Positions 17,303-26,655 of a stretch of DNA of 64,000 nucleotides are shown here, piece after piece. Position numbers and translations under genes: made by a program. The stretch covers positions 105,551 through 169,550 of the forward strand of contig NZ_ARQE01000001.1 in assembly GCF_000382705.1 (NCBI RefSeq), read 5' to 3'. Each line of letters begins with the position of its first letter. The first letter of the stretch is position 1. This DNA comes from Aureimonas ureilytica DSM 18598 = NBRC 106430 (GTDB lineage Bacteria; Pseudomonadota; Alphaproteobacteria; Rhizobiales; Rhizobiaceae). The notes under the pieces were generated by a model, which was not told where the DNA came from, did not search any database, and saw nothing but the letters and a program-made list of their open reading frames with translations.

Positions 17303-18613
17303 ATGCTGGCCCTCGCGATCTTCGTCGCCACCCTCGTCCTCGTCATCTGGCAGCCGAGGGGCCTCGGCATCGGGTGGTCGGCGCTCGCCGGCGCTGCCGT
17401 CGCGTTGGCGACCGGCGTCGTCGGCTGGGGCGACGTCGGGACGGTCTGGAAGATCGTGTGGGACGCGACGTTCACCTTCGTCGCGCTGATCGTCATCTCG
17501 CTCGTCCTCGACGAGGCCGGGTTCTTCACTTGGGCGGCTCTCCACGTCGCCCGCTGGGGCGGAGGCAACGGGCGGCGGCTGTTCCCGCTCGTCGTTCTGC
17601 TGGGTGCGGCGATCGCCGCCGTCTTCGCCAACGACGGGGCAGCGCTGCTTCTCACCCCGATCGTGCTCGCCATCCTCCTGCGCCTCGACTTCCCGCCGGC
17701 CGGGGCGCTCGCCTTCGTCGTCGCCTGCGGGTTCGTCGCCGACACGACCAGCCTGCCACTCGTGGTGTCGAACCTCGTCAACATCGTCACCGCGAACTTC
17801 TTCGATGTGTCCTTCGGCCGCTACGCCGCGGTCATGGTGCCGGTGAACCTCGTCTCGCTGGCGGCGACGCTCCTCGTCCTTTGGGCGTTCTTCCGGAAGG
17901 ACATCCCGGCGACCTACGACGTGGGCCGGCTCGAAGCCCCCGGCAGCGCCATCGGCGACCCGGCCGTGTTCCGCACCGCGTTCCCGCTCCTCGGGCTCCT
18001 GCTCGTCGCATACTTCGTGACGGGGCCGCTCGGCGTGCCGATCGCGTTTGTCACCGGCGCCGCCGCCCTCGTCCTCATGGCGGTCGCGGGACGGTGGTTC
18101 ACCGGCGGGCGCGGTGCGGTGATCGACCTGTCGAAGGTCCTGCGCGGGGCGCCGTGGCAGATCGTCCTGTTCTCGATCGGCATGTACCTCGTCGTCTACG
18201 GCCTCGGGAACGCTGGCCTGACCGACATCGCGGCAGGCGCCCTGCGCTGGCTCGCCGACCGGGGCACGTTCATCGCCACCGTCGGCACGGGGTTCGTAGT
18301 GGCGGTGCTCGCCTCCGTCATGAACAACATGCCGGCGACCCTCGTCGGGGCGCTCGCCATCGATCGGGCCGACGTAGGGCCCCTGACCCGCGAGCTCATG
18401 GTCTACGCCAACGTCGTCGGGAACGACCTCGGCCCGAAGCTCACGCCGATCGGCTCGCTGGCGACCCTCCTGTGGCTGCACGTCCTCGCGGGCAAGGGGC
18501 AGCGGATCACCTGGGGCCAGTATATGAAAGTCGGTCTTGTCCTGACCCCGCCCGTGCTCTTGGCGACGCTCGCCGCCCTCTGGGTGTGGCTGCCGCTCGT
18601 CTCGTCGCGGTGA
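17303..18613 (+). CDS. arsB: ArsB arsenite efflux permease
   Basis: The 436-residue protein has about 11-12 membrane segments and the ArsB signatures [17 protein letters not shown] and [16 protein letters not shown], plus [25 protein letters not shown], conserved in this ion-transporter superfamily. It extrudes arsenite and antimonite by proton antiport; no arsA ATPase is present in the window. It follows arsH by 22 bp, and its stop overlaps the next start. Confidence 0.93.
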   Translation: MLALAIFVATLVLVIWQPRGLGIGWSALAGAAVALATGVVGWGDVGTVWKIVWDATFTFVALIVISLVLDEAGFFTWAALHVARWGGGNGRRLFPLVVLLGAAIAAVFANDGAALLLTPIVLAILLRLDFPPAGALAFVVACGFVADTTSLPLVVSNLVNIVTANFFDVSFGRYAAVMVPVNLVSLAATLLVLWAFFRKDIPATYDVGRLEAPGSAIGDPAVFRTAFPLLGLLLVAYFVTGPLGVPIAFVTGAAALVLMAVAGRWFTGGRGAVIDLSKVLRGAPWQIVLFSIGMYLVVYGLGNAGLTDIAAGALRWLADRGTFIATVGTGFVVAVLASVMNNMPATLVGALAIDRADVGPLTRELMVYANVVGNDLGPKLTPIGSLATLLWLHVLAGKGQRITWGQYMKVGLVLTPPVLLATLAALWVWLPLVSSR

Positions 18614-19857
18614 GCAGCCCGCGAGGCCCTTGGGCGGATATCGCCGCCCTCGGGGTCAGCCAGATCGTCGGCTACGGGACCCTCTACTACAGCTTCGGCA
18701 TCCTCGCCCCCGCGATGGCGCAAGACATCGGGTGGCCGACCGAATGGGTGTTCGGCGCTCTCTCGGTCGCGCTGCTCGCGGGCGGGCTGGTCGCCCCTTG
18801 GACGGGGCGCTGGCTCGACCACTTCGGCGCCGGTCGCGTCATGGCCGCGGGCTCCGTCGCGGCCGCCGTTGCGCTGGTCGCCGCTGCCCTTGCTCCCGCT
18901 GCCCCCGCCTTCGTCCTCGCCCTCGTCGCCATCGAGGTCGCGTCCACCTTCGTCCAATACGGGGCGGCGTTCCCGCTGCTGGTCCAGCGTCACCCGGAGA
19001 CGGCGCAGCGGAGCATCCTTACCCTCACCCTGATCGCCGGGTTCGCCTCGACCCTGTTCTGGCCCCTGACGACATGGCTTCACGGGACGATGTCGTGGCG
19101 GGAGGTCTATCTCGTCTTCGCGGCCATGAACCTCGCGGTCTGCCTCCCCATCCACCTGTGGCTGGCCCGTCGGCCGAAGGCCTCGGAGCTCCTGGTGGCC
19201 GGAATTGAACCTGTTGCCCCCGTCGCCCCGGCATGGGGCCTCGTGCCGCCGCATCTCCGGTCCCGGGCCTTCCTCCTGATGGGGGTCGCCTTCGCCTTCC
19301 AGAGCCTCGTGGTCTCGTCCGTTCTGGTCCACATGCTGCCGATCCTGTCCGCGCTTGGGCTGGGCCTCGCGGGCGTCATGGTCAGCGCCGTGTTCGGGCC
19401 GGCGCAGGTCGCGGGCCGCTTCACCCTCATGGTGTTCGGGCGGGACCTGTCACCGCTGGCGCTCGCGGTGATCTCCGCAGCCCTTCTGCCTGCCTCGCTG
19501 GTCCTCCTCGCGGCCACTGCGCCATCGCCCGTCGGGGCTGCCGTCTTCGCCGCCCTGTTCGGCCTCGGGAACGGCCTCTACAGCATCGTCGGAGGCACCC
19601 TGCCGCTCGCGCTCTTCGGGCCAGAGGGGTACGGCGCGTTGCAGGGGCGGGTCACGTCCATACGGCTGATCGTCGGGTCAGCGGCGCCGTTCGCCTTCGC
19701 TCTCGCGACGGACTGGATGGGCGTCGGCGGCGGCCTGCTGGTCACGGCGCTCCTCGGCTGCGGGGCGGTTGTTGCCTTTGCCTCCGTCAGACTCCTCGTC
19801 AAGGAAGCAGCCTGCGCACCCTCGAACGCGTCGACGGATGTCAGCTCTAACGCGTAA
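18610..19857 (+). CDS. Arsenic-operon MFS transporter (possibly ArsK-like)
   Basis: The 415-residue protein starts with GTG at 18610, overlapping the arsB stop (GTGA). It has 12 predicted membrane segments, with MFS signatures around [16 protein letters not shown]. As the last gene of a tightly coupled ars operon it is probably an additional arsenical exporter. Alphaproteobacterial ars operons often carry an MFS of the ArsK or ArsJ type. No gapdh-like partner, as needed for ArsJ, is present, so ArsK or an organoarsenical exporter is favoured. This is inference from context. Confidence 0.8.
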   Translation: MSSPRGPWADIAALGVSQIVGYGTLYYSFGILAPAMAQDIGWPTEWVFGALSVALLAGGLVAPWTGRWLDHFGAGRVMAAGSVAAAVALVAAALAPAAPAFVLALVAIEVASTFVQYGAAFPLLVQRHPETAQRSILTLTLIAGFASTLFWPLTTWLHGTMSWREVYLVFAAMNLAVCLPIHLWLARRPKASELLVAGIEPVAPVAPAWGLVPPHLRSRAFLLMGVAFAFQSLVVSSVLVHMLPILSALGLGLAGVMVSAVFGPAQVAGRFTLMVFGRDLSPLALAVISAALLPASLVLLAATAPSPVGAAVFAALFGLGNGLYSIVGGTLPLALFGPEGYGALQGRVTSIRLIVGSAAPFAFALATDWMGVGGGLLVTALLGCGAVVAFASVRLLVKEAACAPSNASTDVSSNA

Positions 19858-19864
19858 CTGCTCC

Positions 19865-19930
19865 AGAGCGGACAGTCACCTTTCCACCTTCAAAGGCGAT
19901 CGGCGTTGCGGAAACGGGGATGCTAAGGCG
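19865..19930. repeat. Dispersed repeat, copy 1
   Basis: The sequence around GAGCGGACAGTCACCTTTCCACC, continuing to AAGGCGGTCCATC, is imperfectly repeated at about 24453-24535 (AAGCGGACCGTCGCCTTTCCACC ... AAGCGGTCCATC). It lies in the 257-bp gap between the arsenic operon and the PAS-GGDEF gene. No coding function was seen. The extent is approximate. Confidence 0.5.
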
Positions 19931-20114
19931 GTCCATCCTCCATCGTCCCATTCGAGACGACGGAGTCTCGTCGTGCGTCCTCCGAGGCTGCAATTCTCAA
20001 GCAGCGGTATACGCTCTGATCGCATAGACCAAAAGTCTGACAAGGCTTATTTGCCGTTCCTTTACCAGCAGTCGGAATCATTGGAACGCGATCTACCGAT
20101 CGTTATGAACCCCT

Positions 20115-23100
20115 ATGCCAAAGATCGGCTCACGCGACTCACGCTTGTATGAGACCGAGGATACGACCGTGCTGCAAGAGATCACCGAGACGCGCCTGAT
20201 GCCCGCCGACATGAAGGCGCTCGATAAGCTTGTCGCACGCGTGGCAATCGCGCCAGACGGGACGATCCTGCGCACCAATGCCCTGTTTCTGGAACTCTTC
20301 GATTATCGCGCCTGGGACCTGGCGGGACGCAGCCGCACCATTCTCCTGCCTGAAGCGACAACGGATGGGGCCGTGGACGGCTGTGGAGGCGAGGACGCCG
20401 TGACGCGTGCGATCGAGCGTGGCGAGCCCTACACGGGCGAGGTGCGCCGCGTGCGCCGCGACGGCACGCCCTTCTGGGCCGAAGCCAGCTTCGTGCCCAT
20501 CCACGATGGGAATGGCGCACTCCAGGAGATCGTCGTGTTCCTGCGCGACATCACCGCCAAGCGGCAGCGCTCGGCCGACGAAGGCGGCCAGATCGCTGCC
20601 ATCAACACCTCACAGGCCGTCATCCACTTCGCCATGGACGGCACGATCTTGGATGCCAACGCGCTGTTTCTCCAAGCCACCGGCTACGATCTCACGGAAA
20701 TCCAAGGCCGCCATCACCGCCTATTTGTGGACCCCGCCGAGGCCGCGAGCGAGGAATACGCCGCGTTCTGGAAGCGGCTGGCCGCCGGTCACCACGGCGA
20801 GGGCGAGTATCGTCGCCTTGCCAAGGACGGACGTCCGGTTTGGCTGCGCGCCACGTACAACCCGATCCTCGACGTCAACGGGCGCCCCTTCAAGGTGGTG
20901 AAGTACGCGACCGACGTCACGGCTGAGAAGCTGCGCCAGGCCGATCACGAAGGGCAGATCGCCGCGATCCACAAGTCGCAATGCGTGGTCAGCTTCGCTA
21001 TGGACGGCACGATCACGGACGCCAATGACCACTTCCTTCGCGCAACCGGCTACCGGATGGAGGAGATCGAGGGGCGCCATCACCGCATGTTCGTCGATCC
21101 CTCCTACGCCCATTCGCTCGACTACGAGGTCTTCTGGAGCGACCTGTGCGAGGGGCACCATCGCGGCGGCGAGTTCAAGCGTCGCGCCAAGGACGGTTCG
21201 GAACTCTGGCTGCAAGCGACCTACAACCCGGTGTTCGACCAGGACGGGGTGCCGTTCAAGGTGGTGAAATATGCCACCGCCATCACCCGCGAAAAGCTGC
21301 GCCAGGCCGACCACCAGGGTCAGATCGCGGCGATCCATAAGTCGCAGGCCGTTGTGTCCTTCGCCCTCGACGGCACGATCCTCGACGCCAACGACAACTT
21401 CCTCCAGCTCACCGGCTACCGTCTGTCGGAAGTGCGCGGCCGGCATCACCGCATGTTCGTCTCAGCCGCCGAGCGTGAGAGTGCGGACTACGCCGCTTTC
21501 TGGACGGACTTGGCCGCCGGCAACCACAGAAGCGGCGAGTTCAAGCGTCTTTGCCGCGACGGGCGCGAGGTGTGGCTCCAGGCGAGCTACAACCCGATCT
21601 TCGACATGAACGGGCGCGTCTTCAAGATCGTCAAGACCGCGAGCGACGTGACGGCCGAGAAGTTGCGCCAGTCGGACCACGAGGGTCAGATCGCAGCGAT
21701 CGCCAAGTCGCAATGCGTCGTATCGTTCACGATGGACGGCACGATCACGGACGCCAATGCAAACTTCCTCGAGGCCATGGGCTACACGCATAACGAGGTC
21801 GTGGGTCGTCACCACCGCATGTTCGTCGATCCCAGCATGGCCGAGAGCGACCAGTACCGTCAATTCTGGGAGGACCTTCGCCAGGGTCAGTTCTTGTCGT
21901 CGAAGTTCCGCCGCACCGCCAAGGACGGTCGCGAGGTCTGGATCCAGGCGAGCTACAACCCGATCCTCGACCTGAACGGTCAGCCCTTCAAGGTCGTGAA
22001 GATCGCGACCGACATCACCGCCGATGTGCAGCTCGCCGAAAACCTGACCCGGGCTCAGCGCGAGGTGGTGCAGGACCGCCTGACAGGGCTACCGAACCGC
22101 CTCGGCCTGTCGCGCTTCATGGACGAGGCTCTGGCCGAGCCGGACGGAACGCTCTCAGTCCTTTATCTCGATCTCGACCACTTCAAGCCGATCAACGACA
22201 CTTTCGGACACCATGTCGGCGACCACGTGCTGCGCGAGATTGCGGCGCGTCTCAAGCTCACGTTGTCGGTCGATCAGATGGCAGCCCGGGTCGGAGGTGA
22301 CGAGTTCGTCGTGGTGGCGCCGAACCTGTCGCGTGAGGCCGCAGCCGAGTTGGCTGGTCGGCTCATCGCGGCGGTCAGCGATCCGATCCGTCACGAGAAA
22401 ACGAGCCTGACCGTTGGTCTGTCGATTGGCATCGCACAGGCGCCGGTGGACTCGGTGGACGCCGAGGAACTGCTGCGCCACGCCGACGTCGCGCTCTATC
22501 GTTCCAAGGGCAGCCATCGCGGCACCCACACGTTCTTCTCGGACGCCGTCTCGTCTGAGGAAACGGTGGCAAGCCGCCACCTAGCCCATGAGATGCAGTT
22601 CGGCATCAAGGCTGAGCAGTTCGAGCTCTTCTTCCGTCCCCGCTTCACCGCCGAGGACCGTGTGCTGGAAGCGGTCGAGGCTCAGATCGAGTGGAACCAT
22701 CCCGAGCGCGGACGCATGACGGCGCCCGCCTTCATGCTGCTGGCGGAGTCGAGCGGTCTCGTGGTGCCGCTCGGCGACTGGGCGTTGCGCGCGGCCACCA
22801 AGGCAGCCGCCTCCTGGCCGCTCGTCACCGTATCGGTTCCCGTCTCCTCGGTGCAGATGCTGAGCGGCGACCTTCCGGGCTCCGTCGCTCTGGCCCTACG
22901 TGAGACGGGCCTTCCGGCCTCACGGCTCGAGCTACAGATCGCCAAGGGCTTCGGGCGCCTCGACCTAGACCGCATCCGCGCGGACCTCGCCACTTTGCGC
23001 GAGATGGGGGTGCGCGTCGTTGTCGAGGGCCAGGTCGTCGGCGAGGACCTGACAAGCGGGCGCGATGGCTGGCCTGTCGATCATGTCCTGATTGACGCCA

Positions 23101-23330
23101 AGACGCGCAGTGACTTGGAACGCATCGGGCACGCGAGCGTCGCGGAAATTGCGCGCCTGGAACGCACGCTGGGTCTTGGCCGAAACGGCGACAGCCAAGC
23201 GGACGATGACGATGCGATCCGCGACATCCTCACGCTTCGTCTTGATCGCAACGCCAAACTCGTGGCCTTCCTGTCAGCCGAGCCGCGTCCTGCGGACGCC
23301 ATGCGCCGACTCCTCGCGAAGTCCCTTTGA
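20115..23330 (+). CDS. Five-PAS diguanylate cyclase with degenerate EAL domain
   Basis: The 1071-residue cytoplasmic protein has five PAS domains (about 33-150, 157-278, 279-400, 401-522, 523-645), a GGDEF domain (about 655-815) and an EAL-like domain (about 825-1060). PAS2-5 repeat with an exact 122-residue period and share the DGTI.DAN..FL..TGY and GRHHRMFVD motifs. The GGDEF motif is intact (residues 727-731) with DLDHFKPINDTFGHHVGD. The inhibitory RxxD site is not present at the expected place (LSVD). The EAL part lacks the EAL triad (VEAQIEW), the NVS Asn (VPVSSVQ), the LELEI Glu (LELQI) and a DDFG loop. It is therefore probably a cyclase with a dead phosphodiesterase domain. It precedes an HD-GYP gene by 15 bp. 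Confidence 0.9.
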   Translation: MPKIGSRDSRLYETEDTTVLQEITETRLMPADMKALDKLVARVAIAPDGTILRTNALFLELFDYRAWDLAGRSRTILLPEATTDGAVDGCGGEDAVTRAIERGEPYTGEVRRVRRDGTPFWAEASFVPIHDGNGALQEIVVFLRDITAKRQRSADEGGQIAAINTSQAVIHFAMDGTILDANALFLQATGYDLTEIQGRHHRLFVDPAEAASEEYAAFWKRLAAGHHGEGEYRRLAKDGRPVWLRATYNPILDVNGRPFKVVKYATDVTAEKLRQADHEGQIAAIHKSQCVVSFAMDGTITDANDHFLRATGYRMEEIEGRHHRMFVDPSYAHSLDYEVFWSDLCEGHHRGGEFKRRAKDGSELWLQATYNPVFDQDGVPFKVVKYATAITREKLRQADHQGQIAAIHKSQAVVSFALDGTILDANDNFLQLTGYRLSEVRGRHHRMFVSAAERESADYAAFWTDLAAGNHRSGEFKRLCRDGREVWLQASYNPIFDMNGRVFKIVKTASDVTAEKLRQSDHEGQIAAIAKSQCVVSFTMDGTITDANANFLEAMGYTHNEVVGRHHRMFVDPSMAESDQYRQFWEDLRQGQFLSSKFRRTAKDGREVWIQASYNPILDLNGQPFKVVKIATDITADVQLAENLTRAQREVVQDRLTGLPNRLGLSRFMDEALAEPDGTLSVLYLDLDHFKPINDTFGHHVGDHVLREIAARLKLTLSVDQMAARVGGDEFVVVAPNLSREAAAELAGRLIAAVSDPIRHEKTSLTVGLSIGIAQAPVDSVDAEELLRHADVALYRSKGSHRGTHTFFSDAVSSEETVASRHLAHEMQFGIKAEQFELFFRPRFTAEDRVLEAVEAQIEWNHPERGRMTAPAFMLLAESSGLVVPLGDWALRAATKAAASWPLVTVSVPVSSVQMLSGDLPGSVALALRETGLPASRLELQIAKGFGRLDLDRIRADLATLREMGVRVVVEGQVVGEDLTSGRDGWPVDHVLIDAKTRSDLERIGHASVAEIARLERTLGLGRNGDSQADDDDAIRDILTLRLDRNAKLVAFLSAEPRPADAMRRLLAKSL

Positions 23331-23345
23331 GGCGCAGCCGGACCC

Positions 23346-24365
23346 ATGCTGCTGCGGATTACGATACAACAGGCTCGGGTGGGCATGTTCGTCCACCGCG
23401 TCGACGGCAACTGGCTCGATAGTCCGTTCTGGACGCGCAGCTTCAAGCTGGCGCAGCCAAGGGACCTTGTTCGTCTGCGACAGAGTGCCATCACGAGCCT
23501 CGTGATCGATCTGTCGAAGGGGGTCGGTCCCTTGAAGGCCTCATCGGCGCTCGCACTTGGCGGGAGCCGGCGCGTCGCCGCACAGCGGGCCGCCCCCACA
23601 TCCCGCCTCCCGACGTCGGAGGAGCGCGAGCTGCGCCGCGCGGCCGCCATGCTGCACCGGACCACGCGCAAACTGCGCACGCTGTTCGAGACGGTGGGGG
23701 CAGGCGACGGGCTCGACACAGCCGTTGTGCACGAGGTCGTCGCCGACATCGAGACGGCGGTGCGCGAGCGCCCGCGCGCGCTTCTGACCATGACGCGGCT
23801 GAAGTCGAAGGACGAGTATAGCTACCGCCACTCCGTCGCGGTCTGCGCGCTGGTCACGCACTTTGCTCGGTTCCTCAGCCTCGACGCACAGACCATCCAG
23901 AACCTCAGCATCGCGGCTCTTCTCCACGACATCGGCAAGATCACGATCCCGTCCGAGCTCCTGGGCAAGCCGGGTAAGCTGACGGGCGAAGAGATGGCGC
24001 TCATGCAAACCCATCCGCAGGCGAGCTACGACCTCCTCCAGGACGAGCGGGACCTGCCCGACTTAGTGCGCGATCTGTGCTTGCATCACCATGAGCGTAT
24101 CGACGGTCGCGGCTATCCGTCCGGCCTAGCGGGCGCTGCCATCTCGCTGCCGCTGCGCATTCTATCGATCTGCGACGTCTACGACGCCGTGACTTCGATA
24201 CGCCCTTACAAGGACCCTTGGTCGACCAAGACGGCGCTGGCCCGCATGTCGCGCTGGCACGGCCAGTTCGATCCGGTGCTGCTTCTGCGCTTCTTCCAAA
24301 GCATCGGCGTTGCCGAGCAGGACTTACGAAAAGCCGGCGCCGATCTCGGCCCCCGAGCTGCCTGA
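23346..24365 (+). CDS. HD-GYP cyclic-di-GMP phosphodiesterase with DUF3391-like N-terminus
   Basis: The protein has 339 residues. The N-terminal about 1-120 (ITIQQARVGMFVHRVDGNWLDSPFW) is the DUF3391-type region often attached to HD-GYP. The HD-GYP domain (about 145-320) keeps HDIGK (about 194-198), the LHHHERIDGRGYPSGL signature and CDVYDAVTSIRPYK. All metal ligands seen in active members are present, so hydrolysis of cyclic-di-GMP is expected. Co-transcription with the preceding cyclase gives a make/break pair. Confidence 0.92.
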   Translation: MLLRITIQQARVGMFVHRVDGNWLDSPFWTRSFKLAQPRDLVRLRQSAITSLVIDLSKGVGPLKASSALALGGSRRVAAQRAAPTSRLPTSEERELRRAAAMLHRTTRKLRTLFETVGAGDGLDTAVVHEVVADIETAVRERPRALLTMTRLKSKDEYSYRHSVAVCALVTHFARFLSLDAQTIQNLSIAALLHDIGKITIPSELLGKPGKLTGEEMALMQTHPQASYDLLQDERDLPDLVRDLCLHHHERIDGRGYPSGLAGAAISLPLRILSICDVYDAVTSIRPYKDPWSTKTALARMSRWHGQFDPVLLLRFFQSIGVAEQDLRKAGADLGPRAA

Positions 24366-24736
24366 CTAAAACGCGATCCCTCATTCAGTGGGTGCCATTC
24401 CACAACAACAACCGCGTCCTACGCGTCCGCTTTCTTTGCCAAGGTCACACGAAGCGGACCGTCGCCTTTCCACCCTGTCCGGTCTCAGGCGATGTAAAAT
24501 GCGGACGCCCGGAAGCGGTCCATCGGCTTACGACCCTCATAGGACGTACACGTTGTTCCGTCAGGGAATCGGAAGCGGACATTCAAGGTCCGCGTACCTT
24601 GGGTTTCCTGGTAACGACGATCCGCTGTTTCCAGCTACCGAGCCCGTAAACGACAGCCTTTACAGGTAGTAGGCTGGAAATGAGGTAGGTGCCAATCACG
24701 ACTCCGCCCCCGATCGGTTGGCATGGGTAGATTTTA
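24366..24736. repeat. Gene-free region with dispersed repeat, copy 2
   Basis: There is no supported gene. It contains several AAGCGGAC/GCGGTCC-type units: AAGCGGACCGTCGCCTTTCCACC near 24453, GGAAGCGGTCCATCGGC near 24513 and GGAAGCGGACATTCAAGG near 24571. The first two align with the copy at 19865-19930, and the type recurs in looser form near 46050-46145. Such units look like eroded repeats. No hairpin or promoter could be assigned. Confidence 0.5.
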
Positions 24737-25143
24737 TTAGTCAGCGGCAGCAGTCAATTGCGCGACCCAGATCGACTTAATGTTGCGACAATGGAACGAT
24801 ACAATCTTGCCGCCCTCGAGGGGGAAGATGTCGCAGCACGGGACAACGAACGCCTTTCCGTTAGACGGGATGAAACCACCCGGTACTGGAAAGTCCGCCG
24901 CTTGGGTCCCCTGCAACCTCAGTTCGACGATCACGACGCCGTGGGCGGTCGAGTAGACCTTCACGAGTTCGCGATGCATGTCAGGGAAGATGGAGACGAG
25001 CCCTGCGATCGGCTGACGGACCTCTTCTCCCATCCATCTCTGATCGGATGCCATGTCGAGAAAGTAGCCGTCCCAGTAAAGAGTGAGACGAATTTGTCCG
25101 CATTCAAGGAACGGGCTTCGACAGCACGCATATCAAAGCACAC
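24737..25143 (-). pseudogene. SnoaL/NTF2-like protein, frameshifted and truncated by IS
   Basis: The minus strand encodes the beginning of a SnoaL-like fold (VEARSLNADKFVSLFT). After a one-base loss near 25067 it continues in the neighbouring frame (DGYFLDMASDQRWMGEEVRQ ... VVIVELRLQGTQAADFPVPGG, VPCCDIFPLEGGKIVSFHCRN) to a stop at 24737. SnoaL-like proteins are small cyclase/isomerase-type enzymes. The 5' end runs into the IS5 remnant that starts at about 25113 on the opposite strand, so the gene lacks its beginning as well as its frame. Confidence 0.65.
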
Positions 25144-25601
25144 CGCTCAGCGTCCGGCGGAAAAGGGGGAAATTCAGCCAAGCGGTCGGCATCTCGCACG
25201 ACGGACGAACGACGAAAATACATTGTCTGGCCGATGCTGGTGGCCAGATCGTCACCCTTGCCCCAACGCCCGGCAACATCGCCGACATCTCCATGGCTCT
25301 TCCGCTCCTTCAGGCCATGAGGCCGACGAAGCGCCTGATCGCAGACAAAGCCTATGATGCCGACAAGTTGCGGACTCGGCTCATTCAACATGAGAATGAG
25401 CCGGTTATTCCGGGGGGGGGGGCCGACCGCGATATCGTCTATCCGCTAAACCGCAAGGCCTATCGCCTCCCCAACGTCATCGAGCGCATGTTCGGCAGGC
25501 TCAAGAACTGGAAGCGCATCGCAACCCGTTACGACCGCCTCGCCATCAACTATCTCGCCGCCATTGCCCTGATCGCAACGGTCACTCAATGGTTTGGGTG
25601 A
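25113..25601 (+). mobile_element. IS5-family transposase remnant (different member from the 1-kb and 48.6-kb copies)
   Basis: A short frame-A part has the catalytic Asp motif DSTHIKAHRSASGGK. After an AAAAGGGGG slippery run the sequence continues in the -1 frame with QAVGISHDGRTTKIHCLADAGG, IADKAYDADKLR and LPNVIERMFGRLKNWKR. The N-terminal half and the left end of the element are absent. An 11-G run at 25414-25424 interrupts the normally Ser/Arg-rich loop without breaking the frame. Confidence 0.75.
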
Positions 25602-25680
25602 GTCCCCTACCTTGGGCGATCCCGGCGCGGGCGGCAGGCCTCCCATGCGGCTCAAGCCTATTATGGACCCGGGAGAGACG

Positions 25681-26655
25681 CTAACGCGTCGCTGGCTGCG
25701 CGTCCTCGCCGTCCCGCTTGGCGCGGTGATGCGTCAGAACCTCGGCGAACAGGCCCTTCGGCCGGAGCACGAGGATGAGGCACAGGGCGACGCCGATGAG
25801 GACGATCTGGAGGGCGGCGGCGCGGGCCTGGTTTCCGGGATCGACGGCGGCGCCGATCAGGAAGGACGAGGCCGACCAGAGACCCCAGACCACGACCGAG
25901 CCGACGACCGCGCCGAGATTGTTGCCCGCGCCGCCGACGACCAGCATGGTCCAGACCTGGAAGGTCAGGGTCGGCAGGTAATTCTCCGGCGCGATGAAGC
26001 CGATGAAATGCGCCTGGAGCGCGCCGCCGAGGCCCATGATGCCGCCGCCGATGGCGAAGGCCTGGAGGCGGAAGCGCGTGACCGGCTTGCCGAGCGCGCG
26101 GGCCGCCTCCTCGTCCTCGCGCACGGCTTTCAGGACGCGCCCCCAGGGCGAGCGCACGAGCCGTTCCATGACAAACCAGACGAGGCCGAGGACGAGGGCG
26201 ACGAGCGCGAGGTTGCAGAGGCCGAAGACGAGCGGATCGGCCGCGAAGCCCGCGAAGGGCCGGGGAATGAAGCCGAGGCCGAAGGGGCCGCCGGTCAGCG
26301 GCTCGAGGTTCAGCGCGGCGAGCTGCACGGTGACGGCGAAGCCGAAGGTCGCGATCGCGAGATAGTCGGCGCGCAGACGGATGGTCAGCCAGCCGAGCGC
26401 CAGCGAGGCGAGGGCCGCGGCCGCGAAGGCCGCAGCCCAACCGACCGGGATCGGCAGCGCGAAGCCACCGATGCGGTCCGCCGCGTCGGGCGCCGTGAGG
26501 ATCGCCGAGGCATAGGCGCCGATGCCGACGAACCCGGCGATCCCGACGTTGAAGAGGCCGGTCTGCCCCCATTGCACGTTGAGCCCGAGCGCGATCACCG
26601 CGTAGCTGAGGGCGATCGTCAGGAAGAAGGCGGCGTAGCCGAGGATCTCGATCAT
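25681..26655 (-). CDS. livM: Branched-chain amino-acid-type ABC permease LivM
   Basis: The 324-residue protein has about 9-10 membrane segments and the family segments GLNVQWGQTGLFNVGIAGFVGIGAY, the RADYLAIATFGFA region and the coupling segment GRVLKAVREDEEAARALGKPV. The ATG at 26655 overlaps the LivH stop (ATGA); longer starts are not supported. Family substrates include branched-chain amino acids, amides, urea and aromatic acids, so the Liv name is by family only. Confidence 0.9.
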   Translation of the reverse strand: MIEILGYAAFFLTIALSYAVIALGLNVQWGQTGLFNVGIAGFVGIGAYASAILTAPDAADRIGGFALPIPVGWAAAFAAAALASLALGWLTIRLRADYLAIATFGFAVTVQLAALNLEPLTGGPFGLGFIPRPFAGFAADPLVFGLCNLALVALVLGLVWFVMERLVRSPWGRVLKAVREDEEAARALGKPVTRFRLQAFAIGGGIMGLGGALQAHFIGFIAPENYLPTLTFQVWTMLVVGGAGNNLGAVVGSVVVWGLWSASSFLIGAAVDPGNQARAAALQIVLIGVALCLILVLRPKGLFAEVLTHHRAKRDGEDAQPATR

